A stretch of 64,000 bases of DNA from Neptunomonas japonica JAMM 1380 (lineage in GTDB: Bacteria > Pseudomonadota > Gammaproteobacteria > Pseudomonadales > Balneatricaceae). Shown here in pieces: positions 17,959 to 27,367 of the stretch (position 1 is its first letter; each line of letters begins with the position of its first letter). The position numbers and the translations under genes are program-made. Under the pieces are notes generated by a model that ran no database searches, was not told the origin of the DNA, and was given only the letters and a program-made list of their open reading frames with translations. Location: NCBI RefSeq assembly GCF_016592555.1, contig NZ_AP014546.1, positions 1,684,501 to 1,748,500 of the forward strand, read 5' to 3'.

Positions 17959-19884
17959 GTGAATTACCATAATAAAAGCAGACAAGAAATGCTTGATGTA
18001 CAGTTTGCAACGCGATTACGGCTGTGCAAAATTCAGGCATTGATTGGTTTTGTATTGTTATTGGTTTTCAGCTTGATTAGCTATAATAACCAGTCTTTTT
18101 TACTCGCCACCATCCTTTTTAGCTGTGCAGTCAGTGGATCTTTCATTCTTTACTTGTTGTATTGGACTAGACGAGTTGGACTAGCTATTCACTTGTTGAA
18201 TGTTAATTTGTTTGTGTTGCCATTGGCGCTTTTGATAACAGGTGGGCATGAAAACACGGGTGTTTTTTGGATCTATCCGCTTTTGGCGATAACACTGTTT
18301 GTTAACCGTTTTTGGACTGCTGTAACGCTTTACGGTAGTTTTATACTCATTAGTAGTCTAATTCTTTTTACCCCTTTATCTGGCTTGTTAGTGACAAGTT
18401 ACTCTTTCGTTGAATCTGTGCGGTTTGAAGTAACACTATTTGTGTTATGTCTTATCTGTTTGGCTGTTTTGCATTCCAAAGAGCGTGCCGATGAGATGAT
18501 CATACAATTACATGATGAAGATATACGTAAGCTGGCCTATTATGATGCGCTTACAGGTTTACCCAACCGTAGGAACTTTAAATCTAATCTGACGCGTTTA
18601 TTACGCCGTGCTGGCAAAGAAGATAAGCGTGTAGGTCTACTGTATATTGATCTTGATAATTTTAAACAAGTAAATGATAACTATGGTCATGAAGTCGGCG
18701 ATATCTTGTTGCGTAGCTTCAGCGATTTACTAAAAGAAACAGTACGCCCAACCGATATAGTTATGGATGATAAGTTTGATGAGCTTGCTCGTTTAGGGGG
18801 AGACGAATTTGTTGTGATATTAAACGATTTAAGTAGCCCCATAAGCAGTGCAGTCGTTGCTGAGCGTATACTTAAATTGTTCGAAAATGGCTTTGAAACG
18901 GTCGAGAATACCCATTCAGTATTTGCCAGCATTGGCATCGCTACTTTCCCAGATGATGCCGCCACTCCCGATGAACTACTGCACCATGCTGATTTGGCGA
19001 TGTATGAAGCCAAACGTAATGGTCGAAATCGATTTGAATATTACACAAAAGATATTGCAGAGTTATTGCGAGAACGAAACTACATAGAAGAGCAATTAAA
19101 GATTGCACTTGAGCAAAACCGGCTTTCACTCGTTTATATGCCGGTGTTTAGCTGCCATACCCTTAAAGTTGTGGGTATAGAGGCACTTTTACGATGCCAG
19201 AATTTAGCGGAAGAGGGGATTACTCCTGAGCAATTTATTGCGGTTGCTGAGAAAACAAATTTAATTAAAGAGTTAGATTTGTGGGTTATTGATAATAGCT
19301 TAGCCAACCTAGCTGAGTTGCAACAGCAACAAGGTTTTACGGGTAAAGTATGTATCAATATATCTGGAGCTGAACTTAAAAATGATTCGTTTTCACGGGC
19401 AGTTGAAGAGTTATTAGAGAAGCACCAAGTGGCTCCTTCTACAGTCGAGTTAGAAATTTCCGAAACGGCTCTTTTATTGAGTGATGAAATCATTGCATTA
19501 GCGTTTGAGAAAATAAAAGCACTAGGTGTGTCCATTGCCCTAGATGACTTCGGTACAGGGAGTACGGCGTTTGGGCAACTAAATCACTACCCGCTTGATA
19601 GCTTAAAAATTGATAGCTCTTTTGTAAGAGAGCTTTTCTCAGAAGATGCTGATAAAACTAAGATGGTAAAAATTTTTAATAATCTTGGAAAACTTTACGA
19701 CCTTAGAATCGCCGCAAAAGGTGTAGAAAACCAGAGGCAGTTAGAATATTTACAAGAGATTAATTGTGACTGGATACAAGGTTATCTGCTCTCATACCCT
19801 TTGAAAAAGCCTGACTTAATAAGCTTTATCAGCCAAAATGACGCTGATGATACCTCGATTAAAAGTCTTGAAGTACTCTCTTAA
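17959..19884 (+). CDS. Membrane GGDEF-EAL protein (c-di-GMP turnover)
   Basis: A 641-residue protein with about six N-terminal membrane helices (residues 25-180, no periplasmic domain of note), a GGDEF domain with intact RLGGDEF, and an EAL domain (EALLRC, ELEISE, DDFGTGSTAFGQL, LKID). One change stands out: the motif usually written AEGVE reads AKGVE, replacing a conserved acidic residue, so phosphodiesterase activity may be reduced. The start is GTG at 17959 with GGGGA upstream; ATG at 17989 is an alternative. It is convergent with the AraC gene, 12 bases apart. Confidence 0.93.
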   Translation: MNYHNKSRQEMLDVQFATRLRLCKIQALIGFVLLLVFSLISYNNQSFLLATILFSCAVSGSFILYLLYWTRRVGLAIHLLNVNLFVLPLALLITGGHENTGVFWIYPLLAITLFVNRFWTAVTLYGSFILISSLILFTPLSGLLVTSYSFVESVRFEVTLFVLCLICLAVLHSKERADEMIIQLHDEDIRKLAYYDALTGLPNRRNFKSNLTRLLRRAGKEDKRVGLLYIDLDNFKQVNDNYGHEVGDILLRSFSDLLKETVRPTDIVMDDKFDELARLGGDEFVVILNDLSSPISSAVVAERILKLFENGFETVENTHSVFASIGIATFPDDAATPDELLHHADLAMYEAKRNGRNRFEYYTKDIAELLRERNYIEEQLKIALEQNRLSLVYMPVFSCHTLKVVGIEALLRCQNLAEEGITPEQFIAVAEKTNLIKELDLWVIDNSLANLAELQQQQGFTGKVCINISGAELKNDSFSRAVEELLEKHQVAPSTVELEISETALLLSDEIIALAFEKIKALGVSIALDDFGTGSTAFGQLNHYPLDSLKIDSSFVRELFSEDADKTKMVKIFNNLGKLYDLRIAAKGVENQRQLEYLQEINCDWIQGYLLSYPLKKPDLISFISQNDADDTSIKSLEVLS

Positions 19885-19896
19885 TTGGCAGTATTA

Positions 19897-20679
19897 CTAC
19901 GGGTATTGGGCTACATAAAAGCTGGGTGAAAGGCCAAGCTCTTTACGAAACATATAAGTAAAAGCCGAAACAGACTCGTAACCCAAGTGATCAGAAATAG
20001 CACTGATTGCGTGTTGCTCACTTAACATACTTATCGCAATTTGAAGTTTTAAGCGTTGTTTCCACTCTCGGTACGATAAACCTGTTTCTTTAATAAAAAG
20101 CCGTGTGAGCGTTCGAGAGGATGCCCCAATCTGCTTTCCCCAGTCTTCTAGCGTATTGTTATTAAAAGGTTCGTCTTGCAGGGTCATCGTTATTTGAATT
20201 AAGCGTGGGTCCTTAGGGTACGGGAGTTGTAAAGCAATATCATCAGCCTCGATAAGGTAATCCCTGATAAGCCGTAATAAGCGCCCATCTTTTCCTGACC
20301 AGTCGTACGTAGCTGAAAGTGTCGTCGCTTCGGTGATCAGTGTTTGAAGCAGATGTGAAATATTGAGCACCGTGCAGTGTTGTGGTAGTTGCCGAATCTC
20401 ATCGACACTGATGTAAAAACTGGCCAGTGTGACATCGCTCACCGTGATGATTTCATGGTCGGTATGCGGAGGCACCCAAACGGCCTGTTCGGGCGGAACA
20501 ATAAAGCGCCCTGTTGCAGTAATAACTGACAAGATACCCTTAGTGGCATAAATTAGTTGCCCCCAATCGTGTTGATGCTTTTTAACAGCACGCTTACCTA
20601 AAAGACTTCGATTTAAGACAGTAATGGGGCGCTGTAATGCTTGCTGTCCGAGTGATGAAGGGGGAATCGTTTTTAACAT
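19897..20679 (-). CDS. AraC-family transcriptional regulator
   Basis: A 260-residue regulator with an N-terminal cupin-like sensor (HQHDWGQLIYATKGILSV, VPPHTDHEI) and a C-terminal double helix-turn-helix at about 165-255 (LEDWGKQIGASSRTLTRLFIKETG, AISDHLGYESVSAFTYMFRKELGLSP). It is divergent from the TauE/SafE-family permease 61 bases away and probably regulates it; the ligand is unknown. Confidence 0.93.
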   Translation of the reverse strand: MLKTIPPSSLGQQALQRPITVLNRSLLGKRAVKKHQHDWGQLIYATKGILSVITATGRFIVPPEQAVWVPPHTDHEIITVSDVTLASFYISVDEIRQLPQHCTVLNISHLLQTLITEATTLSATYDWSGKDGRLLRLIRDYLIEADDIALQLPYPKDPRLIQITMTLQDEPFNNNTLEDWGKQIGASSRTLTRLFIKETGLSYREWKQRLKLQIAISMLSEQHAISAISDHLGYESVSAFTYMFRKELGLSPSFYVAQYP

Positions 20680-20740
20680 GTCATATTTTATTGTTAAGTT
20701 GTCAGTTTGTAGATAATAAGACTCTCATTAAGTATCTACA

Positions 20741-21574
20741 ATGGTTTTTTTGATTACACATGGAATCATGATGTTAGCGTACGAAATGATAGTAGCTTTT
20801 CTATTGCTGGGTGGGTTTGTTGGTGTGATGGCTGGCTTATTAGGGATTGGCGGTGGTGGGATTATGGTGCCAGTACTCACGTCGCTTTTTATCTATCAAG
20901 GCGTTGATAACGACATGGTAGTGCACTTGGCGCTAGGCACATCGATGGCGTCCATGGTGGTTACGGCTTTTTCGAGTTTACGCTCACATCATGCCAAACG
21001 AGGTGTATTGTGGCGTGTAGTTAAAGCTATGCTGCCTGGTGTACTACTCGGTGCATTTGCAGCAGCCTTTATAGCATCTTTGCTTAGTACTGTGTTTCTT
21101 GCTGTGTTTTTCGCCGCTTTTATGTTGTTTGTTTCGATCCAGATGTTTTCAAATAAAAAACCAAAATCTGATAAAGGTTTACCGAGTAAAGCGCGTTTAT
21201 TTTTGGTCGGAGGAGGCATAGGGAGTATATCATCATTGGTTTCTATTGGTGGTGGCTCACTCATGGTGCCTTATTTTGTATGGCGTAATGTCGATATCAA
21301 GCAAGCGATCGGCTCCTCTTCAGCCGTCGGTTTTTTCATTTCGATGGCCGGTACTATGGGGTATTTAATCAGTGGTTGGCAAAGCACCCATGAAGAGGCC
21401 TTTGTGATGGGTTATATCTATTGGCCTGCTGTCCTGCTTATTTCAGTAGTCAGCTTTTTTACAGCCCCGCTGGGTGTTAAGTTGGCTTACCGCATCCCTG
21501 TCGCTAACTTAAAGAAGATCTTTGGGCTGTTGCTCTTTATTTTGAGTATTAAGATGCTAGTTTCTGTTTTATAA
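20741..21574 (+). CDS. TauE/SafE (TSUP) family permease
   Basis: A 277-residue inner-membrane protein with about eight helices and the two internal repeats of the family (GLLGIGGGGIMVPVL near residue 28, SLVSIGGGSLMVPYFVW near 165). Members export sulfite, sulfoacetate or other organosulfur anions, though many have unknown substrates. Sulfite produced by Xsc needs an exit or an oxidase, so a role as sulfite exporter is attractive, but the gene is 18 kb from xsc and paired with an AraC regulator. The ATG at 20768 is an alternative start. Confidence 0.9.
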   Translation: MVFLITHGIMMLAYEMIVAFLLLGGFVGVMAGLLGIGGGGIMVPVLTSLFIYQGVDNDMVVHLALGTSMASMVVTAFSSLRSHHAKRGVLWRVVKAMLPGVLLGAFAAAFIASLLSTVFLAVFFAAFMLFVSIQMFSNKKPKSDKGLPSKARLFLVGGGIGSISSLVSIGGGSLMVPYFVWRNVDIKQAIGSSSAVGFFISMAGTMGYLISGWQSTHEEAFVMGYIYWPAVLLISVVSFFTAPLGVKLAYRIPVANLKKIFGLLLFILSIKMLVSVL

Positions 21575-21605
21575 ACCCTGATAGAAAGGTATTTTAGAGC
21601 AGAGC

Positions 21606-23774
21606 TTACAAGGGTTTGTATATGAAATTTTGTAGGTGATCCATAGGGACTGGCTTCCTAAATAAGTAGCCCTGCCCGAGGTCGCACTTGTATTGTTTGA
21701 GTAGTCGGTGCTGCTCTTTTGTTTCTATGCCTTCAGCGACTACTTCTAAATGTAGCTTATGCGCCATTGAAATTAACCCATGCACTATTTTCTGGTCACT
21801 TAGGTCTGTTTCTAAATCCGTAATGAAGCTTTTATCAATTTTAAGCTTATCCACGGGAAGGTGCTTTAATAAAGCGAAAGATGAATATCCCGTACCGAAG
21901 TCATCAATGGCTATCGATGCTCCCATTTTTTTTAGCTGTAAGAGAGTGCTGTTAGTATGTTCGATATCTTCCATGATGGACGACTCGGTTACTTCAAATT
22001 CTAGGGACCGTCCATCTACACCGGTCTCTTGCATAATATGGCGGATGTTTTCGAGCAAGTTAGTATCTTTAAATTGTTTTGGAGACAAGTTGATTGAAAA
22101 CCTAAGAGGAGGCTGTAGGTTTGATGTGCGTAGCATTATTTGGTTACACACTTCTTTAATGACCCAATAACCAATATCAATAATTTTCCCAGTTTCTTCT
22201 GCTACACCTATAAACTTATCAGGGTAAATCAACCCTTGATCAGGATGTTTCCAGCGTATGAGCGCTTCATACCCGGTCACCTCATCCGTTAATTGCGTGA
22301 GAATAGGTTGGTAGTGCAGGACAAACTGTTTGTCTTTAATGGCAATAGCTAAATCATCTTCTAATTGTAGTTTAGCCATTGCGATGCTTTGTAGCGATTG
22401 ATCATAAAAGCTGAATCTTTTCTTACCTGCTGTTTTCGCTGCATACATAGCCATGTCTGCATTTCTAAGAATAGAGTTTGCATCATGTCCATCGGCAGGG
22501 ATCATGGTGATACCGACAGAAGCAGAGACGGTAAAAGATTTACTTTCTAAAGTGACGGGTCTTTCAACGGCCGCTATAAGCTTCTTGGCAATCCGGCTTA
22601 CGTCTCTTGTTGAGTGTGTGTTTAAAAGTAAAATACTGAACTCGTCACCTCCTAGTCTTGTGACGAGGTCGTTGGAGCGCACACACTCCTTTAAACGTAT
22701 GGCAATTTTTTGCAGTAACGTATCACCAGCACCGTGACCCATGGAGTCATTAATTTTTTTAAAATCATCTAGATCAAGATATATCAATACAGCTGGTTTT
22801 TGATTTCGACTGTACTCTTTAAACACTATATTAAGCTGTTCATGTAAATATCGACGATTAGCGAGCCCTGTGAGATGATCGTAGTATGCAAGCTGTTGTA
22901 ACTCTTGAGTTTTTTCTTTTACTTCTTTTCTCAGCTTTTCTGGTTGTAGCAGTACAAAACGTGTGATCCAGGCAACGAGTAAGGCAGTAAAAACACTAAT
23001 GATGTAACCATTATATGAATACCATTTAGATACGTTTTCAGCGCGACTAATAATAAGTTGCCAAGTAGCATTAGGTACATTAATAGATACCGAGTAGGAG
23101 TCCTCGGTCAGTGGGCTAACAGAGCGGGCAAAGGTTTCTGTTATGCCTGTGTCAGGGGCTGGTCGGCGTAGTTGATAGCTATAACCGCGCTCTTGTAATG
23201 AGTCTAGATCAGTGACTTTGAGTAGGTCTTCTAGGTAAATAAGAGCCGACGTAAAGCCCCAAAATTTATCACCCTTATCGCTTGGTAAGTACACAGGGTT
23301 TCGCCCAATAACGGCAACACCGCCTTGAATTAATGTGAAAGGCCCAGCGAGTGTGAGGCGACGCTCATTGATAGCGAGCATTGCTTCTTTAAGGCGATGG
23401 TCATCTTTTAAAATATTATGACCAATAGCTTTTTCATTACCTGCTATTGGATGTATGTGGCTAATAACACCATTAGGTGCTAACTGTAAATTAGAGACGC
23501 CGCCAACCGCTTTTAGCACTTCATCAGCATATATTTCAAATTGATCAATGACGCCATTATGTTGGCGTACACCTTGAGCTAATATCCGTGTGGAAGATAG
23601 TGAGCGTGCTAGGCGGCGTTCGATTGCGGACGCTTGTGAATTGACCAGCTCGCTCATATAAAAGCGTTGCTCATTTCGGTCAAGAGATTGCCCTATTTGG
23701 CTCCAATAGGCTCCTAAGCTTGAAACGAGTAGAAATATTGCAATGCAAATGGTTGTTATTTTAGTTATGTGCAC
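21606..23774 (-). CDS. CHASE-GGDEF-EAL membrane protein (c-di-GMP turnover)
   Basis: A 722-residue protein. TM1 is about residues 7-24, a periplasmic CHASE sensor domain covers about 40-250, TM2 about 258-278, then a short coiled coil, GGDEF (RLGGDEFSILLL) and EAL (YEALIRW, EFEVTESSIMED, DDFGTGYSSFALLKHLPVDKLKID, VAEGIET, LGQGYLF). All key residues of both catalytic domains are present, unlike the other GGDEF-EAL protein in the window. CHASE domains often bind cytokinin-like or small ligands; the signal is unknown. It is convergent with the TauE/SafE gene. Confidence 0.95.
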   Translation of the reverse strand: MHITKITTICIAIFLLVSSLGAYWSQIGQSLDRNEQRFYMSELVNSQASAIERRLARSLSSTRILAQGVRQHNGVIDQFEIYADEVLKAVGGVSNLQLAPNGVISHIHPIAGNEKAIGHNILKDDHRLKEAMLAINERRLTLAGPFTLIQGGVAVIGRNPVYLPSDKGDKFWGFTSALIYLEDLLKVTDLDSLQERGYSYQLRRPAPDTGITETFARSVSPLTEDSYSVSINVPNATWQLIISRAENVSKWYSYNGYIISVFTALLVAWITRFVLLQPEKLRKEVKEKTQELQQLAYYDHLTGLANRRYLHEQLNIVFKEYSRNQKPAVLIYLDLDDFKKINDSMGHGAGDTLLQKIAIRLKECVRSNDLVTRLGGDEFSILLLNTHSTRDVSRIAKKLIAAVERPVTLESKSFTVSASVGITMIPADGHDANSILRNADMAMYAAKTAGKKRFSFYDQSLQSIAMAKLQLEDDLAIAIKDKQFVLHYQPILTQLTDEVTGYEALIRWKHPDQGLIYPDKFIGVAEETGKIIDIGYWVIKEVCNQIMLRTSNLQPPLRFSINLSPKQFKDTNLLENIRHIMQETGVDGRSLEFEVTESSIMEDIEHTNSTLLQLKKMGASIAIDDFGTGYSSFALLKHLPVDKLKIDKSFITDLETDLSDQKIVHGLISMAHKLHLEVVAEGIETKEQHRLLKQYKCDLGQGYLFRKPVPMDHLQNFIYKPL

Positions 23775-24054
23775 TGATATAAGTCCGTGTTTTTAATGAG
23801 ATAACGGTTTTACTATTGAGTGACGACATAATTAGCATAGCAGTCAATTTTAGAATTGATGGTTTTCTGTTAGATTTTTTTGATATATGTGTATGTTTTT
23901 AAAAGAAAAACCATGGGTAATGAAAGGTTAATATTACCTTGGTATATCTGCTTGTCTTGAGTTTTTAATATTGATTAACATGATGTTGTTTTTACTATGA
24001 TCTACTACTTGCCTTGGCTGTACGGTGAGCCTTATAACATTAGAGATATAGAAA

Positions 24055-24390
24055 ATGAATAGAGCTGAGTCATTAACGCAAATCCTTACATTTGGTAAGG
24101 ACCGGGAGCAGGCGTTTACAGTGTTAGCCAAATTTGGTTTTTTATTAACGGATGACAACGATGATTTGATCGAACTCTCAGACTCAATATTAGCGGGCGT
24201 ATTACAAAAATTTATTTCTGGCGGTATCTCTGCAGATGATCTTGAGGAGTGGGCGAATTTTATTGAGTGTAGAGGCGATATCAATTGCGATAAAAATGAA
24301 GGTTATATTTATGCATTGGCAAACCCTGAGCTGATGGGTGACATTACCATAATAAATATTCGTAAAATGCTTTCTGTATTAACAGCTTAG
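24055..24390 (+). CDS. Hypothetical acidic protein, 111 residues
   Basis: Not recognised. It is acidic and soluble, with a helical pattern (VLAKFGFLLTDDNDDLIELSDSI, ISADDLEEWANFIE) reminiscent of small immunity-like or scaffold proteins but without a diagnostic motif. The composition and reading-frame length favour a real gene over an overlapping minus-strand frame. The ribosome site is weak. It has no operon partner; the next gene is on the opposite strand. Confidence 0.6.
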   Translation: MNRAESLTQILTFGKDREQAFTVLAKFGFLLTDDNDDLIELSDSILAGVLQKFISGGISADDLEEWANFIECRGDINCDKNEGYIYALANPELMGDITIINIRKMLSVLTA

Positions 24391-24473
24391 GCCTAAATCG
24401 TTATTTAGAGCCGTGATGCTGCAAAGATCGGCTTTAACCGTCGTTAAATCTTAACAGCATTATGTTTATACCT

Positions 24474-24683
24474 TTAGTGAGAGAGTTTCTCCGACATTTT
24501 ATAAATTTCAGGGCCAATAAAAAATGAAATAAACCCTGCCACAGGCCATGCAAGTGAGAAGGCATGTAACCATTGGGTGAAAAAGCTCTCAACCCATCCT
24601 AAGTTAATCCAGGTAACCCAACAGGTCATTAATAGCGATAATAAGAAGGACATTAACAGGGCAAATATGACTCTTTGCTTCAT
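24474..24683 (-). CDS. DUF2798 small membrane protein
   Basis: A 69-residue protein with two membrane helices, matching the DUF2798 pattern (KQRVIFALLMSFLLSLLMTCWVTWINLG, then LHAFSLAWPVAGFISFFIGPEI). The ATG at 24683 is chosen because GAGAG lies upstream and it starts where the family starts. Function of the family is unknown. Confidence 0.8.
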   Translation of the reverse strand: MKQRVIFALLMSFLLSLLMTCWVTWINLGWVESFFTQWLHAFSLAWPVAGFISFFIGPEIYKMSEKLSH

Positions 24684-24867
24684 TTTACTCTCACGTTGGC
24701 AATATTTTACAAACAGTAAACGTATCCTAGATGTTTTCAACTATGGAATATATGCTGATATATCAAACTTTAAATTCCAAATATGAAATAATAAAGTATG
24801 TATGATGACATCGCTTCGCAGTTGGGCATTCCAACGGCCAGCTAAGGCGGATCTTATCTGAGTGGCA

Positions 24868-24884
24868 AGGCCCTAAAAGGGCCT
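24868..24884. terminator. Short perfect hairpin downstream of the MarR gene
   Basis: AGGCCCT/AGGGCCT with a three-base loop, 29 bases past the marR-type gene stop on the minus strand. No T-run follows, so termination strength is uncertain. Confidence 0.45.
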
Positions 24885-24912
24885 GCTAAACTTCACAGTG
24901 CCTTTTGGGTGG

Positions 24913-25404
24913 CTATTCTTCTTCCAGCCCATCGATCAGTTTTTCTAACAACCTTTCTAGTGTTTCTTGCTCTTCTCTACTCAGGTTCGATAGCGAGTTT
25001 GCTTCGTTTTCAACATGCAGTGGGACGATCTGGTTCATTAACGTTAGTCCTTCTTCGGTTAATAATACCAGCGTACCGCGGCGATCTTCTGGATTGGGAG
25101 CGCGTGCAATCAATCCTGCTTTTTCAAGCCGATCTAATCGGTTAGTCATTCCACCAGATGAAATAAGTAAGGCTTCAAATAACTGTGTGGGCGCTAATTC
25201 ATATGGGGCACCTGAGCGGCGTAAAGTGGCTAGCACATCAAACTCACCTAGCTGTAAACCGTGGCTTTTAAAGAACGGGTCTAAGTAATTTCGAGTGACT
25301 AAGCGGGTCGCTTTTCCAAGATTACCAATCACTTTCATTGGTAAAAGGTCGAGTTGGGGCATCTCACGCTGCCATTGAGACGTGACTAATTTGATTTTAT
25401 TCAT
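24913..25404 (-). CDS. MarR-family transcriptional regulator
   Basis: A 163-residue winged-helix regulator. The LGEFDVLATLRRSGAPYELAPTQLFEALLISSGGMTNRLDRLEKAGLIAR core with the wing DRRGTLVLLTEEG is typical. It is divergent from a drug/metabolite transporter and a nitroreductase (gap 117 bases), the usual layout for a repressor of an efflux/detoxification pair. The inducer is not known. Confidence 0.94.
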   Translation of the reverse strand: MNKIKLVTSQWQREMPQLDLLPMKVIGNLGKATRLVTRNYLDPFFKSHGLQLGEFDVLATLRRSGAPYELAPTQLFEALLISSGGMTNRLDRLEKAGLIARAPNPEDRRGTLVLLTEEGLTLMNQIVPLHVENEANSLSNLSREEQETLERLLEKLIDGLEEE

Positions 25405-25521
25405 TGTTATAAATTTATCTCTACGTTAAGATACTTTTAATCAAGAAGCTTTTTATAAAGAAACTCTTTGCTAAGAAGCTTGTCGTTAATAGATATAGTA
25501 ACACGCAATAGGAGTAGGGCG

Positions 25522-26511
25522 ATGTCGGTTAGCAGAAAATCGGATAACCACCGTTCACCAAAACCCACTAACAGAACTGGCTTTTATGCTTTTTCGTGTT
25601 TGTTGCTGGTGGGTGTTTTTTTATCGTTATCATTAGTGGTGGGTAAGCTTGCTTCTACCGCAGGGGCACCGTTATTAACTTTTCTTATGGTGGCAATGCT
25701 GGGCGCGAGTATTATGCTTTGCTTCATATCCGTACTTAAACGCCACCCCATGGCATTAAACAAACGCATGCTTGAGTACGGGCTAGTGTCTGGAGTGTTG
25801 TTTGCGCTACCCAATGCGCTGGGATTTTTAGCAATACGTCATGTTGGCGCAGGGTTTATCTCATTAAGTTTTGCCTTTCCCATACTCATTACATGGTTGT
25901 TAGCGGTTGTGTTACGCATGGAGCGACTGCGAGCATTGCGTCTTGTGGGCGTTCTATTAGGGCTCAGCGGTGGCATAGTGCTTGCGGCTGCTAAGAGTGG
26001 CGGTACGGGCGATGCACAGGCATGGATTCTTTTAGTGTTATCGATGCCTATTGTCATTGCCTGCGGAAATATTTACCGAACACTGCGCTGGCCTACAGCG
26101 GCATCCCCTGTGTTTCTGGCAGCACTCATGATGCTGGGAGGTGCTATTACACTGCTCCCGTTTGTACTTTTTCTTGAAGCAGGCCAAGTAGAGGGGTTAT
26201 TCATTTCAAGTCAAGCAATGGGTTTACTCGCCTTAGAGGTTGCCGTTTTCACGATTCTTTACCTGTTTTACTTCTTGCTTCAGCAACTTGCAGGGCCTGT
26301 GTACCTCAGCCAAATTGGAACGGTTGCAGCGCTCAGTGGCACGCTATTGGCCGTTTTCGTATTAGGTGAAGTTGCACCGCCGAATCTTGGTTTGGCCGGT
26401 GTTCTCGTCGCCATTGGCATTGTGCTATTCCAGCGTGGTGCGAAAGAACATACAACACCGTTACCTAACTCATCAGCTACACCTTTAACAAACGTGGAGA
26501 AACACGCATGA
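25522..26511 (+). CDS. EamA/DMT-family transporter
   Basis: A 329-residue inner-membrane protein with about ten helices in two EamA repeats (the second beginning near residue 165). The DMT superfamily exports amino acids, nucleosides or small drugs. I place the start at ATG 25522, eight bases after GGAG, instead of an upstream alternative. Its stop overlaps the nitroreductase start (ATGA), which implies translational coupling. It is probably repressed by the divergent MarR protein. Confidence 0.9.
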   Translation: MSVSRKSDNHRSPKPTNRTGFYAFSCLLLVGVFLSLSLVVGKLASTAGAPLLTFLMVAMLGASIMLCFISVLKRHPMALNKRMLEYGLVSGVLFALPNALGFLAIRHVGAGFISLSFAFPILITWLLAVVLRMERLRALRLVGVLLGLSGGIVLAAAKSGGTGDAQAWILLVLSMPIVIACGNIYRTLRWPTAASPVFLAALMMLGGAITLLPFVLFLEAGQVEGLFISSQAMGLLALEVAVFTILYLFYFLLQQLAGPVYLSQIGTVAALSGTLLAVFVLGEVAPPNLGLAGVLVAIGIVLFQRGAKEHTTPLPNSSATPLTNVEKHA

Positions 26512-27113
26512 ATACGCTTGATGCCATCTATAATCGTCGCGCCGTTAAGCACTTTGACGCGCAGCATCGCTTAACCGCAGAAGAAGAAAACACATTGCTA
26601 GAAGCCGCGATACAGGCGCCCACTAGCTATAACTGCCAACATTGGCGTTTTATCATATTGCGTGACCCGGCATTACGTGCACAGATATGTAAGCAGTACG
26701 CGAATGACCAAGCACAGATTACTGATGCATCTATGCTGGTGTTATTTACCGCTGATGTAAAAGCATGGAGCAAAACACCAGAGCGTTATTGGGCTAATGC
26801 GCCACAAGAGGTAGGAGAAATGCTAGTGAGCTGGATGGGGCCGTTTCATGAGGGCCGTGACTGGCTACAACGCGATGAAGCACACCGCTCAATTGGTATG
26901 GCAATGCAAACCATGATGCTAGCAGCACAAGAGCTGGGTTATCAGACTTGTCCGCTCATTGGTTACGACATTGATGAAGTGGCGAAGCTGGTTAATTTAC
27001 CAGATGATCATGTTATGGGACCGATGATAGCTATTGGTAAAGGCATAAAAGATCCTTGGCCTAAAGCAGGGCAGCTTCCGCTAAGTGAAGTGGTATTTGA
27101 GAACTCCTTTTAA
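26508..27113 (+). CDS. Nitroreductase family protein
   Basis: A 201-residue FMN-dependent oxidoreductase (NfsB/FRP fold). Markers are the N-terminal YNRRAVKHFD, APTSYNCQHWRFIIL (flavin site) and SIGMAMQTMMLAAQELGYQTCPLIGYD. It may reduce nitro, quinone or enone compounds. It overlaps the transporter gene by four bases, so the two are one operon under MarR control, plausibly a xenobiotic or metabolite detoxification pair. Confidence 0.92.
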   Translation: MNTLDAIYNRRAVKHFDAQHRLTAEEENTLLEAAIQAPTSYNCQHWRFIILRDPALRAQICKQYANDQAQITDASMLVLFTADVKAWSKTPERYWANAPQEVGEMLVSWMGPFHEGRDWLQRDEAHRSIGMAMQTMMLAAQELGYQTCPLIGYDIDEVAKLVNLPDDHVMGPMIAIGKGIKDPWPKAGQLPLSEVVFENSF

Positions 27114-27367
27114 ATAGTCGCTATTAAGCGTACTCCACTATTATTTATACCGTTATCTTCTGACGAAGCATTTTTAATTAGTGAAGTAAACAAAGGAACG
27201 CTGATCTCCCTGTTAGGTCGGCGGTCGTAACAAATCTATGCTTGGTGCAGCCTAGATGACTAGGCCCTGTTACTGCTTTTTTTACAGTAGCCATTTTTAA
27301 TCGGCAACTAGCGGGTATAAACAGGGTATAGTGCAGACCATAAAATCCAACAAGATAAGCGATCCAC

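Noticed and set aside
23934..24284. 116-residue minus-strand frame opposite the 24055-24390 gene
   Set aside because: Serine/asparagine-rich shadow of the plus-strand frame, which has better protein character.
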